Assembly: GCA_038087015.1 (NCBI GenBank)
Contig: JASBNA010000005.1
Span: 1,116,001-1,180,000, forward strand
Direction of reading: 5' to 3'
Origin: Cerrena zonata
Lineage: Eukaryota > Basidiomycota > Agaricomycetes > Polyporales > Cerrenaceae
DNA length: 64,000 nucleotides
The notes beneath the pieces are model-generated. The model did not search any database. It had not been told where the DNA came from and saw only the letters and a program-made list of their open reading frames with translations. Below, piece after piece: positions 11,809 through 22,855 of this stretch; the stretch's first letter is position 1, and each line of letters opens with the position of its first letter. The position numbers were made by a program, and so were the translations under genes.

Positions 11809-12481
11809 TGTAAAATAGTACTAGTATATTCGTATAATTATTTGGAATCGCGTCTTGTGTATGTACCGTACAAGGCATAATCCCGGGTCAGAGACCTACT
11901 TGAGGCTGACCGGTATTGGCCGTGCAGTGGTGGCACAACAGACTCGTAAACGTAGACTTGCTTTTACGTGGACCTAGGAATAGGACATAAATCGGAGCTA
12001 CTTATTCTACACGACCATCTAAGTAAGGGATCATATTCGTAACCAACCCTCAAAAACATCCATAATGCAGTCCGGGAAAACCGAATGATATAAGGAATTG
12101 TGTAGATCAAAGCCTTGAGATCCATGCCTTCATAGAACAATCGATGAAGCCAAGAAATCACCCGGAGGGGCACTGACTGAACCTGGACGATTTTAGTTTA
12201 CGCTTCCAGAGTAACGAAGAGCAGGGGGAAGCACCGCGAAGAAATCTTGGACGTCCATGCGAATGGTCTTCTGGAAAAAGAAGAGTTTCAGCTCAATTCT
12301 TCGTAGTGTATTCCAAAGAACTCACAGGTGTCAAGGACCATCTCACCACTATTTCTTGTACCCGCTGCGTGACACATTGCTGGCAATCTGTACAAGGCAG
12401 GTCGGTTTTCGCTGCATCTAATGTCTTGTAAAGAAGTACGACAGAAACGTCTAGATCGATAGTGCAATTGTGAAATTTGTC
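11809..12481. other. Intergenic between convergent genes
   Basis: Shared 3' region of the third membrane-protein gene (plus) and the BTB gene (minus). No coding signal recognised. Confidence 0.5.
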
Positions 12482-13389
12482 CTAGGAGGTTGGAGTATAA
12501 TAAAAAGACGAACCTGGCTTCCCATCAAGGACGAAGTTAACACTAGCCGACGACCAGGCCGACTTCAGCCGTCCATACTCTCCCGCTCCACATGTAGTTG
12601 TAGGTGCGTGTGCCGTCGGAGGATTTGCTACAAGTCGTCTCAACACAAACAAACGTTCTGTTTGCAGGGTGAAAATCATGCGCAAATATATAGAACCCAT
12701 TCTCTGGACATCTTCATCGGTAAGAATAGTCAACAGAAAGGACAAGAGCTGCTTGGATGCCTCGCACGCCAGTTCAAATAAGTCATTTTCGGCTGCGACA
12801 AGGTATACTTCGAGTGGCATAGCTGGCAATTTGTTGATGAGACCATCGAAGAGTGGAGTTCCTGGATTTAGGAATGACTTCAAGGGTATTTCGTATTTCT
12901 TCAATGCTTTAACGACCTGTAGAAGGATGTCGAGGGTTGGGGTATATTGAATGAAGGGTATGTTGTAGATGACATGAACAACCACGTTGAGCGTATTCGC
13001 GTCTTCGGGAAGACGAAGCATGTCTAAGTCCGGGGCAAGTAGAGGACCAAAAGATTTGGACGCTTTCAACAAACGAGATCGATGGACAAGGAAATGAACT
13101 GCATCATTTGAGACCAGTGTCACGTCTGAGGGTCCGTCGCCGTACTCTGAAGAGGAGTTGAATGCGGTAGATACGGAAATTCCTGAGTTGCTGGGTGATT
13201 CAGAGACTGGGATGGTAACCTGATAAGTGAACCATATGAAACGAAACCCTCAAATGATAAGAGATGTTTGCTCACAACTACGTCATTCTTGGATTTGCCA
13301 GGTGGGCCCTGTTCCTCGAGCTTTATTAAGTCATGGAAGAGTTGTTCATAGTCAACAGTCGATTGTTTAGATTCGCCAAAGGAGTCCAT
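12482..13389 (-). CDS. BTB/POZ domain protein, 283 aa, two exons
   Basis: Exons 13389-13276 and 13219-12482 join in phase 0. After a polar N-terminus and a Ser-rich linker comes a BTB core: P-S-D-V-T-L-V-S-N-D-A-V-H-F-L-V-H-R-S-R, then L-L-K-A-S-K-S-F-G-P-L-L and L-R-L-P-E-D-A-N-T-L-N-V-V-V-H-V-I-Y. The following helical part (L-D-I-L-L-Q-V-V-K-A-L-K-K-Y-E-I, E-V-Y-L-V-A-A-E-N-D) is the usual continuation of basidiomycete BTB proteins. Such proteins mediate dimerisation and often act as Cullin-3 adaptors, but no MATH, Kelch or zinc-finger partner domain is present here, so substrate or role cannot be stated. ATG at 13389 is the first methionine in frame. Confidence 0.8.
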
Positions 13390-14246
13390 AGATGAATAGG
13401 GTGGAAGCAAAGCAGAGTAGAGTGACCGAGAACTTGACGCAGCCTTGTGCTACTTAAAGGCCGAGGCGGCTGTACCACTACAAACAGTGGTAAACTTACG
13501 TTGTCCTATAGCTCGACGCAAGGCCATGTTGGGTGACAAGGGTAATGAACAATTGGACGAGGAATGCTATAATAAACAAGTGCGGTCATCTAGTGACGAG
13601 CCTGCGGTTTCTTACGCAGCACATTCATTGCAAACACTTCTCGAAGAGTACAGAAGCTAAGACAGCTTGATATTGACCTTCGACAACATAGTGGGCACGA
13701 CGGCAGGACCTCAAGAAAGGCAGTTGTGGTAAGATATATGGGCGTCTTACTGTAGAATTCTTCTAGTAGATTTGTTCATCGCGTCACAGATGACGTCCGG
13801 TAAAAACCTCGACCAGATTGAAGTGTTCAGTTGTATTTCAGATCGGCCCCAACGATACAACACAGGTAGCATTTAGTTTTGACCCTCTTGGGTGAGCTGC
13901 GACTGACAATACAGTTCGTTCTCCATTTTATCTATGAGTAGTATCATTAGAGACGACAAACATATGACTTTATGTAATCATGGGTATTGAATGATAGGAA
14001 GAATAGCAGTAAAAATGACATTGCTTACGAGTCTCGCCTGTTGGGGCCACGCCTTCTGAGGTCATAAACCTTGATAGTCAATATAATGATTGTAGTATTT
14101 TGTTTGACGGGTATTCTGCGGCCTCCTGCCGTCACCTAGAATCTGGGCAAGAACATATGTATGACGTTGTACCCTACAACGTGGCACCTATATTAATATA
14201 TTAAACTCTTACATTGTGTAAGACTGCAATACAACCTCATACCTCG
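13390..14246. other. Intergenic, AT-rich, no gene seen
   Basis: Divergent upstream region of the BTB gene and the cupin remnant. It contains AT-rich runs near 14180-14220 and only unsupported short ORFs. Confidence 0.5.
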
Positions 14247-14787
14247 ATGTCTCTTCTATTACCTCCGGTCGTTGAAAGTCTCCCGCTATCAGATCCCCAA
14301 ACACGGTCTCATTCCAAACACATCCATCCAGCAGAAGCCTTTACTCATTTACCACCAGGCATTCGACCCAATCCAGTTGACTGCATCTAAAATTGAATCA
14401 CACATCTAGTCGATCGGGGTGTGTGAACCACAATGGCGTTATTCGATGTACAGAACCACCCATTTCCATTCGACAACACATGAACTGCTAGTCGTATGCA
14501 AAGGGCGAGCGACACTCTGCTTTGGGGGTGAAGAGAACCCAGGAAGGATTGAGACGGAGGTTGCAAAGGGTGATGCCATTTTGGTACCTGCTGGTGTAGG
14601 GCATCGGATGACGAAGGAAGGCGATGAAGGGTTTGAGATGGTAGGATCGTATCCTGTTGGAGCAAACAAGTGGGACATGTGCTATGGGAAGGAAGAGGAA
14701 GGTGCAGATCAGAGAATCGAGAAGTTGGAGTGGTTCGAAGTGGATCCGCTGTACGGTGAAAGAGGACCTGCTGTGCAAGGATTGTAG
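14247..14787 (+). pseudogene. Cupin-fold protein (YjlB-like), disrupted by frameshift and in-frame stop
   Basis: The C-terminal two thirds reads as a clear small cupin: P-Q-W-R-Y-S-M-Y, then T-T-H-F-H-S-T-T-H-E-L-L-V-V with the histidines of cupin motif 1, and G-D-A-I-L-V-P-A-G-V-G-H-R for motif 2. The N-terminal part (Y-Q-I-P-K-H-G-L-I-P-N-T-S, then K-P-L-L-I-Y-H-Q-A-F) is in the same frame, but TAG at 14407-14409 interrupts it where I-E-S-H-I/S-I-G-V should be continuous. The only plausible ATG (14247, M-S-L-L-L-P-P-V-V-E-S) is one base out of frame with the rest, pointing to a surplus base near 14280. No GT-AG intron of usual size repairs either lesion. I read this as a dead gene; the family's function in fungi is unknown. 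Confidence 0.75.
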
Positions 14788-15338
14788 AAGCAAATTTTAT
14801 ACTGTATTTTCAACTCAACCACCACTAGACTCCCGTTTGCCGTAATTGTGTCCAAAAAGTATATTGCACAAGATTGGATTTCTATACAAAAAGATACACA
14901 CCAAAAAGAATGTTGGGAACCACCGACCCGTCACCTCATTCAATTGTTTTGAAGAGACGACAACGGGTACTAAGACGTCCACATTCGTCTTGACGCAGCC
15001 TGACACTCGAACGACCGCTTGGAAATATGCAAAGCAAAAGCAGTCATGAGCAACATTGGGGAAAATTTTGGCTGCGTCGCCGCACGAAGGAACGAAAAAT
15101 GGATAGAGAAAACTTATATAGCTTAGCGTTTAGGGCAGGTCCCACGATCAGTCATGGTTCAGGGCAGGCTAAGCAGCAGCACCTTTCCTATATCACAGCC
15201 CTCATTAGAATGCTCAAAGCGGAGAGTATGAAGTATAACGATATCGTGGCAAGAACATGATAGATATAAATGAGCTATAATAAATAGTGGAACAATAATA
15301 TATGATAGTGCTTAATCACAACTTCTGTCCCCCCAGGG
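14788..15338. other. Intergenic between convergent genes
   Basis: 3' regions of the cupin remnant and the GlcNAc kinase gene. No coding signal recognised; AT-rich near 15260-15310. Confidence 0.5.
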
Positions 15339-16436
15339 TCACGAAGTAACATCTTTATTTCCCAAAGCTAGCACTAAACCTTTGGCACCTACTGCAGCCG
15401 CATCAGCCACAAATTCGACATGTTTGAAGACATGTCCCTTCTCCTTTAACTGGTCAAGGACCAATTGCCTATATTTTTCAATCCCCACCAGAGAACCGCC
15501 AAAACAAATGACGGAGTCATCGGCACTCACTCCGCGAGGTGTATTAGGTCGAAGGAGGATGCTTAACTGGTCGACTACCGTCCCCGCTGTCGTTCGTAAA
15601 ACATTCAGGGCGAGGGGATCACCGTCTTCGAAAGCTGAGGAGAATACGAGAGGCGCGAGTTGGGAGAGCCGTTTCTCGCGGGCTAAGAGCAAGTAAGCTG
15701 GGGTCTCCTTGTCGGCAATGGGATGAGATGGTGTAGGGTCGGGGAAGTGAATGACCGTGAGGAGATCATAGACGTGGGTGACACCAAAGAACTCCAAGAC
15801 CCGATCTCGAAGTGTTGGCCTCCCATTGTTAAGCGGCGGTGGTGCTCCTTCAATTGAGGCAACATCAACCTCTGTAAGCATTTGGCGAATTGCTTCACGT
15901 CCAACATGGAAACCTCCTCCCTCATCACCCAGGATCCATCCCCAGCCACCGACTGTTCCTAACTCCTTCAAGCCGCCTGCTTCACCCTCGGAGAAGCTGA
16001 CCATCTTGCTGCCAGTACCAGCAATACACGTTACTGCGTAGTGCACATCGTCGTGCATGCGAAGGGGTGCCGCAAGGAGATGTGTATCATTGCACACGAT
16101 CAATCGTGGGCCAACAGGGATACCCAATGCTTCGGACACAGCGGGTGTCAGCGTGTCAATGGCGGACTGACTGTCGACGCCTGAAATTCCAAGCCATGCG
16201 GCTGCAAATAGAGGTGAGGATGGTGGCAGCGGCACTAGGTCAATAGACGGAGGAGTGAGGCATGTTCTGAGAGCATCGCTGGCGGTGAGCTTCACCACAT
16301 CGATGAAGCTCTCCAGTCCGAGATACGCATAGTTGGAAGGTCCGCCCAGGGCGCGTCCTAGGATCTCCCCTTGGGCATTGCAGATGACTGCTGAAGTTTT
16401 CGAACCACCGCAGTCAACACAAAGGTAGAGAGACAT
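15339..16436 (-). CDS. N-acetylglucosamine kinase (BadF/BadG/BcrA/BcrD ATPase fold), 365 aa, single exon
   Basis: Phosphorylates N-acetylglucosamine to GlcNAc-6-phosphate, the entry step for amino-sugar salvage, for example from chitin breakdown. The ATP-grasping motifs of the sugar-kinase/Hsp70 fold are in place: the phosphate-1 loop D-C-G-G-S-K-T-S near residue 8, the I-A-G-T-G-S-K-M phosphate-2 loop near residue 145, G-W-G-W-I-L-G-D-E-G-G-G, and an adenosine-type C-F-G-G-S-L near residue 320. The ATG at 16436 places the D-x-G-G-S motif at the usual distance from the N-terminus; the frame stays open further upstream but without a supported ATG. Length is normal for the eukaryotic enzyme. 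Intronless, unlike most neighbours. Confidence 0.88.
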   Translation of the reverse strand: MSLYLCVDCGGSKTSAVICNAQGEILGRALGGPSNYAYLGLESFIDVVKLTASDALRTCLTPPSIDLVPLPPSSPLFAAAWLGISGVDSQSAIDTLTPAVSEALGIPVGPRLIVCNDTHLLAAPLRMHDDVHYAVTCIAGTGSKMVSFSEGEAGGLKELGTVGGWGWILGDEGGGFHVGREAIRQMLTEVDVASIEGAPPPLNNGRPTLRDRVLEFFGVTHVYDLLTVIHFPDPTPSHPIADKETPAYLLLAREKRLSQLAPLVFSSAFEDGDPLALNVLRTTAGTVVDQLSILLRPNTPRGVSADDSVICFGGSLVGIEKYRQLVLDQLKEKGHVFKHVEFVADAAAVGAKGLVLALGNKDVTS

Positions 16437-16927
16437 CCTGGATAGCGAGATGATAGTGTAGATAAGGTCAACGTTGGAATTGTATCGCCTTCGCGAATAC
16501 AGGCGCACCTATTACAGATAGGTTATCCGCGAAGGATGTGTGTCAGTGTATGGTACAACTAGTAGTCGCATGATGGGTTCGTTTCATCAGATAACTAGTC
16601 TCCGAGCCCCCTTTAGGTCTGGACCGAAGTGACAGTTGCTTGTATATGATAAGTATGGAGATAAACAGCTGGAGTGAATGCAACTTGTCCAAGTCTACAC
16701 ACGGGAAAGTGAGCCGGCGTCATGGTAGAGAAATAGTCGTGAAAAACATCATTGAGCATTGTGTACGACATACAACAAACAGTTGTGACAATTCTGACAA
16801 CGTAGGTACATAAACTACACAAGCGGTGGTCTGTGGAACAAATTTCGACTCTGCATTTCGAGCTGAATATGCGGGGAGCAAGGGGAAATTTTCAAGATTC
16901 CTTCTCAGGCTTTTGGCACCTCGGTGC
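16437..16927. other. Intergenic between GlcNAc kinase and beta-galactosidase
   Basis: Promoter region of the kinase and 3' region of the galactosidase. No further gene seen. Confidence 0.5.
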
Positions 16928-19900
16928 TTACTTTCTGAGCTCGGCGAATCCAGGTGACCTCACGATGCCCTTGATGGGCTCTTTGCTCGTGCTGACCGTG
17001 GCAGTTGTAACAAGTTCCAGATCTGCAACTCTAGCTCCGGTCCCATCTGATCCCGTCCAACATGAGCAAAAAGGTACATTGAATGGAAGTGGTCTTGGAC
17101 AACTTACCGAGCGACCAGATGGTAAGGAGGAGTTCATTCTTGCCATTGTGGTTCAAGATGCCCTCAGGAAGCTAGGGAAAGAGCCGTAAGCTCATTGAAG
17201 CAGATGCGTCATAAGGTTCGGTAACGTACTGGGAAGAGGGTCTGCGGTCCGTCTCGAGAGTTGAATCTTCCATATTGCCATCCGTTGATATACAGCATGC
17301 TACGGTAACTGCTGGTGGGCGTCCTCTCAAATTTGAGGGCGATAGGAATGTCGTTGTCGGCGGGAATGTTCAAATCGAAAGTAGTACGATATGCTTTGAT
17401 GCCAGCACTAGTAAGGCCGGTGTATGGCGTGCAAGTAGAGTTAAGGGTAGACTTGTGCCAACCAATGAAAGGAGCACCAGGAAGGTGGTCACCTAGAATA
17501 TGATAGATAATAAGAAATAAATTCGGCAGCCGATCCCTCCGGTTCACTTATACCTTGGCGTTCGACGAACAAACCACCTTCATTGAGTGGACCACGGACC
17601 TTGTCTGGGAAGTCTTCACCACCAAGGTTACCTTGAACCTTCCAGTGGTCGAAGTCAACTTCGCCAAGCAATTGGTAACCTCGGACACCTCGAGGATTCT
17701 GATTTGAATGGTGAGCGATAGAGCAAAGGCAAGAAGGAAAATGAGCGACAAACCTTGAAAGTGTCTTGACTGTCGAAATCTTCGTCGATGCCTAAGTAGT
17801 ATTTAAATATCCCTAGACATTATTTATAAAGAAACATGATCTCGTACCGGTAGGATCGAGTACTACGGTGACAACGTTATCACCGTCGTTAAGATCGTCT
17901 GGATTGAATGTCCACGTATCGTTGGTCAGATCTCCACCTGGAGTGAACCCATTATGGCCTTGATTAGAACCGAGGAATCTCGAGTTAATCCATGCACTGT
18001 AGCCGAAGTTGGAGCCTCTGGATAAGTCCTCAGTTAAACAATCCAGAAATAAAAGTCAATTTATACCTACCCTTGAACGATAAGTTGTACTCCGGTGGCA
18101 CTCTTGCCAGTAAAGTGACCACGACTGATAGTGTTGCCTTGATGGAAACCGTATTCGTCAGTGTACAACACGAACTAATGAAAAATTACGTTTAGCACTA
18201 GTTGACACAGAACGACGAAGTCTTTACCTTTCCACCGAGTGGTTGAAATGGACGCGGAGTGCTGGTCTTGTTCATGCTCACCCACTGGCTATCATCGAAT
18301 CCAGGTTGAAGCTCGGGAAGCGAGTCTATGCAGAACCAACTGGCTTCCTTCAATTTAGGCAAGGTTGGAGTCTGGACACTGAACGGAAGTGTTCCTCTAA
18401 GGGTTCCAATGTCCGTTCTCTTTACCTTGACAGGGGCATCGTTCCATGTTATATGGTTGACGGAGGAAGGCGCAATGACATCGAGAGTGGTAGTAGCGTT
18501 TAAATCCCCGCGCAAGGCAAGTTGAGACTTTTCGAGAGTAGCAGCACGAACGAGGTATGGGCCAATAACAAGGACAGATGGGACATCAGGAGCACGATCG
18601 TATAGGGTATGACCACTCCCTGGAATACGGATATTCCAGAAGGACAGTGCAGAATGTTTGTCGGCAACGACCACGATGGTCTTTCCGATAGTGACAGTGG
18701 AGATACCAGAGGGACTACCAGTAATAACAGCCGTGTCATTGACACCGGCCATCGCAGAGATGGTAGTGGAGCCGGAGACACTTGGGACGGAAGATCCAAC
18801 ACCGGAGATAACCACTTCAATTCCGTGACCTCTTTCAGCATAGAGGACCAAATAGTCAATGTTGTCAATGGTTGTCCAAGTGAAGATCTCGGCGGTGGAA
18901 TACTTCAGTTTATGCGACCCGTATGGATATTCGGAGACGATAATTTGACTTTCACGGCCATCCAACGTAGCGCTACTACCAAATTGGGGAACCGTAATTT
19001 GACCTTCGGTCGTGTTCACTCGAAGTGTGAACTGGGTAGGGGTGAGGTTGCTTCGGATATGAATTTTAGCAAGAGGTATACAAAAAGGAGAGATATGGTA
19101 AGGTACTCACTTTACACTGGTCTGCCTAACGATGTAGAAATGGGCGCCATTGGGTGAAGCCAAGGCAGTGGTGTAGACTTTGTCGTTGTCTGAGAATGGA
19201 GTTCCGTCACCAATAGTACCATTTCCTATACGAGTAGCAATAAGGAACTCCGTTGAGGCGTGAAGGAATCCAGCCTGCAGTTTGACTTCGAAATATTTAG
19301 ACGAGAGACTGCGATCTTCACGGATAGAGGCACCATAGTCGTATCTGGTTTCTAGTCAGCCAAGCACGAAATGGCTCCAAAAATGGACATACGACGTGTA
19401 AATAGAGGGCTCGCCAAGATTACCCCAATTAGTGCCACCATAGGCCATGTAGAAGTTTTGATAGGTGACCTGGGAAGCATAGTTGTTCTGAATGAGGTTG
19501 GGTTAGTTTGTTAGGTACTCTCTTGGGATTCCTGATACCAATACCTTGTAATGGACCTGTTGTTGACTGATTAGCCTTTCGAGTGGACTAAACGTCAAGA
19601 TCTAATACTTACATTTGCAAATTGTTCGTTAGTCATTATGAAGCAAGCATCATATCCAGGCTAAAATCTATACTCAGAGGTTATACACACTAGATGAGAT
19701 GTGAACATACACCACCCCACACATCGGAAACACCTCCTTGGAATTCGCTAGCAGCCCAAAGTTCATCAGGATTGAATCGCTGTAGATGGAGTTAGAGATA
19801 GGGAGGATGATGGATGTGTATACAAATCATTTACCTGATGATCAGAGGTTTGATCAGTAGTGTTGACCTCAGGCCAGGCCGTTGGATTCGAACAATCGAA

Positions 19901-20996
19901 TCCTTGTGGATAAGAGTCGAACGTGTACAAATCAACAGCACCAGGCCCAGTGGCATATGCTCCGGTGTGGAATGGGTCATTGGAAGTTCTTGAACACAAC
20001 AATTAATCGAGGTGAATAAATCTCAGGCAATGGATTACCCACAGAGGTACTTTGTTAACACCATTAAGACGCAAGGTATCTTCGAGCTCTTGCATATATT
20101 CAGTTCGGCCCGGGTCGCCAGGAGTGGACGTGGGGAGTTCGTTCTCTGATTGTACTACAATAATCGGTCCGTCAGGGTACTGTCCGGCGAGAAAATGAGT
20201 TATGTACACTACATTTTGTGAGAAAGGGGGGAAGAACGAACCTGATGTGGCTCAATAAACTTGGCTACTGCTTTAATGTAAGGTGTCCACGCAGTGGTAT
20301 AACCAGTCTGATTCGTACGCGCCTTGGCAGGGATATTTGTGAGCCACCCGGGGAAACCCCCACCATCTAGCGAAGATATTGAGTTTTCGTGAACAACAAA
20401 CATAAGTTATGACCTACTCACAAGTTTCTGCCTGATAACGTGATGTTTTTAATACGCAACTGACGGAAATCTTGTGGGCAAGCTTACATTGATGTAAGGC
20501 TACAGAAAAATGAGAGACGTGTAGTGAATGAATATGCGTGCAACTTACGCCAGGTCGCGCTATAACAAACAGGCCGACTTCACTCGCAACATCATATAAG
20601 TCGGTTTGTGATCTATGATATTCAAAGTCCAATTGGCCCTGCTTCCCCTCAGAAATAGCCCAGTGATGGTAGACAGAAACCGCGTTGAAGCCTGCGGCCT
20701 GTTGATGTATGGAACTGATTGGGTCAACGGCAAGAAGGGAGGGTAGTAAAATCTACCTTCAGCTTCTCAAACACATCACGCCACATGGGTTTACCACTCG
20801 GGATACGCCACCCGTGCACTTCGCCACTGAAAACAAAAGCCCTCTTGTCATTGAAGAAGAACGAATGCGAATCCATCGTCACCGCGGCAGTTGAGTTGCC
20901 ATGGTAGAATCCTGCAGACCCTGGCGGCACAGTGTACGAAAGTGCAAGGTTGGAGTAAATCGATAATGAGACGAATAGCTTGAACAAGGCCTTCAT
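16928..20996 (-). CDS. GH35 beta-galactosidase, secreted, many exons including two micro-exons
   Basis: Secreted beta-galactosidase of the fungal multidomain (LacA-like) type, removing terminal galactose from oligosaccharides and plant polysaccharides. Signal peptide at the start (M-K-A-L-F-K-L-F-V-S-L-S). The catalytic barrel shows F-S-G-E-V-H, F-N-A-V-S-V-Y-H-H-W, the acid/base glutamate in V-Q-S-E-N-E (near 20145), A-V-D-L-Y-T-F-D-S-Y-P and the nucleophile in W-A-A-S-E-F-Q-G-G (near 19750). Beta domains 2 to 4/5 follow, ending G-I-L-N-H-N-G-K-N-E-L-L-L-T-I-W near 17150 and the stop at 16928. The loop P-Y-I-N-A-E-T is split over micro-exons of 12 nt (20488-20499) and 10 nt (20422-20431). 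All joints I checked are in phase, so the gene looks functional. Confidence 0.88.
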
Positions 20997-22855
20997 GCTG
21001 ATGCGTGGTTTTGAGTTGAGCTGCCTAGAGCTCCTTATATCCACAAGAGACTGTCGTAAATTCTCAAAGGCATATGGTACGAAGTTCACATTGACGTAGA
21101 TTCGACTAAAGAGTCATGACAGAAAGGCCCGAGCACGGGCACGTCAAAGCCTATTTGATTCTGTAGGGATCTACCGACGCGCAGCGAGACCTACAAAGGA
21201 AACAAACTCCAACGAACTTGCGAAGTTGTCCATACATGTAAGGCCATACGCCCAGAAGGTTGCTGCCGCATGTGATGTCAGGTCTACTATAGGATCCATA
21301 AAGACACCAGATTTGTAAGAGGTTATGACAAAACGGTCCGAGGCACAGTCGCACCTAAGATCTTATACAATTGTTAGCGACATACAGATGAACTTGAACG
21401 CGATCAAGTGGAAATGCAAAGTCGTTCCTACGGCATTTAGGGCCACAGCTCCGCCAGTTTTCAAATGAACAGATACAACGGCAAGTGCGGTGATTTCCAG
21501 AAGCCCAGGTCCTGTCCAAACCACGGCGAGATCTCAATCTCAAGCTATGGAGCAGGCGAGCTGCATTATGGCTAACTAGTTATTCCAACCAAAACTAACA
21601 GGATAGGCTGTAAGCGCATGAGTATCACATTATAGTTGATGTCGATCGTACAAGACGTACAACTAGCAGACCACTCTGGCGGGTAAATCCTCGAATGCAA
21701 CGCACCTACCGCCTCGATTTTAGTCGCCAATATACACATGAGCTTAGTAGCCTGGGCAATAAGTGCTTCACTGAAAATAATGAGCCTGTGGCAGGTCACG
21801 AAGGTTGCAAGCACTGGTAACCCATATTCACACACCGCTTAGAAAACGCTTGGTTAATATTCGCGGCTCTATGGGTTCCGAGGTCCGTACCTCTTCCGGC
21901 ATCCAGCGTTGAAGGCTGAACTCTCCATTCATCCATTCCATTGCTTATATGAAGCGGAGTTGTACGTATAACACAATCACAACGCCAGAACTGTCACTGG
22001 GGAGTCGGGGACCACCGTGACCGATTTCTTGCAACACGGTCCGTCGGGAAAAGTGGAGAATCGTTCTAAAGGGTCACGATGGTGTATTGACCTACCTAGA
22101 CTATGAAGGTTTGTGTCACCGGACTAGAAAAGAGACAGGTAGAATTGCAACATGGTTGTTGGTTCTGAATAGGGTTTCGTCAGGTGAAATTAGAACGATT
22201 AACAACTTATTGTTCCCACGCTTCCAGCTTGTTGTTTCAAACCATTCGGGACTCTAACCCATTTATAGTCAAGTCAACAATTTCCTAGGCCTGTTCACTC
22301 ACAAAAATCTTCAGACCGAGTCTAACTTCATATCACAATACCAAGGAACATGAAAAACACCATAGAAGTAATCGTGATCATAGTATGTCCAATGACAGTA
22401 GCTGTCATCACTATCATAACTTGAAGTATAACAGGTGGTGGGCTTACGATTTTACAGGTTTGTATCATCCTGACGGCGGCGGTACATCTTCATGCTTTGT
22501 AGAAGGATGATACTCCCGCCTTCGTTCCTTCCAGATAGCCGAACGTCAGGCGTGTACTACCCAAACAATGCGATCTCCTTCACGAGGGTCACGCGGGTGG
22601 CCCGTGTCCATTTCCTGAACCTTCCTGACCTCATAGACCGAGTTTGTCTGAGCCACTGCATCAGACTGCACTCCATGGTTATGTTGACGCATACATTCCG
22701 GTGGCTGTGGGTGTCCCGTGTTGGTCTGAAGATAAGTTTAAGCACCTTGAGAAGTTTATAGAGTCGAAGACTCGGAAGAAGTGTCCTGTCTTTGTTGACC
22801 CTGTCCACTTCCCTGTCACCTCCTGTTCAACTTGTCTCCTGCCATCAAGATCACT
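20997..22855. other. Long divergent intergenic region (1.9 kb)
   Basis: Between the divergently oriented beta-galactosidase (minus) and MFS transporter (plus). Minus-strand pieces near 21830-21570 and 21500-21360 are hydrophobic and open (for example A-L-A-V-V-S-V-H-L) but have no start, no family resemblance and no convincing splice sites. I cannot call a gene here; it probably holds two promoters and perhaps a relic. Confidence 0.4.
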
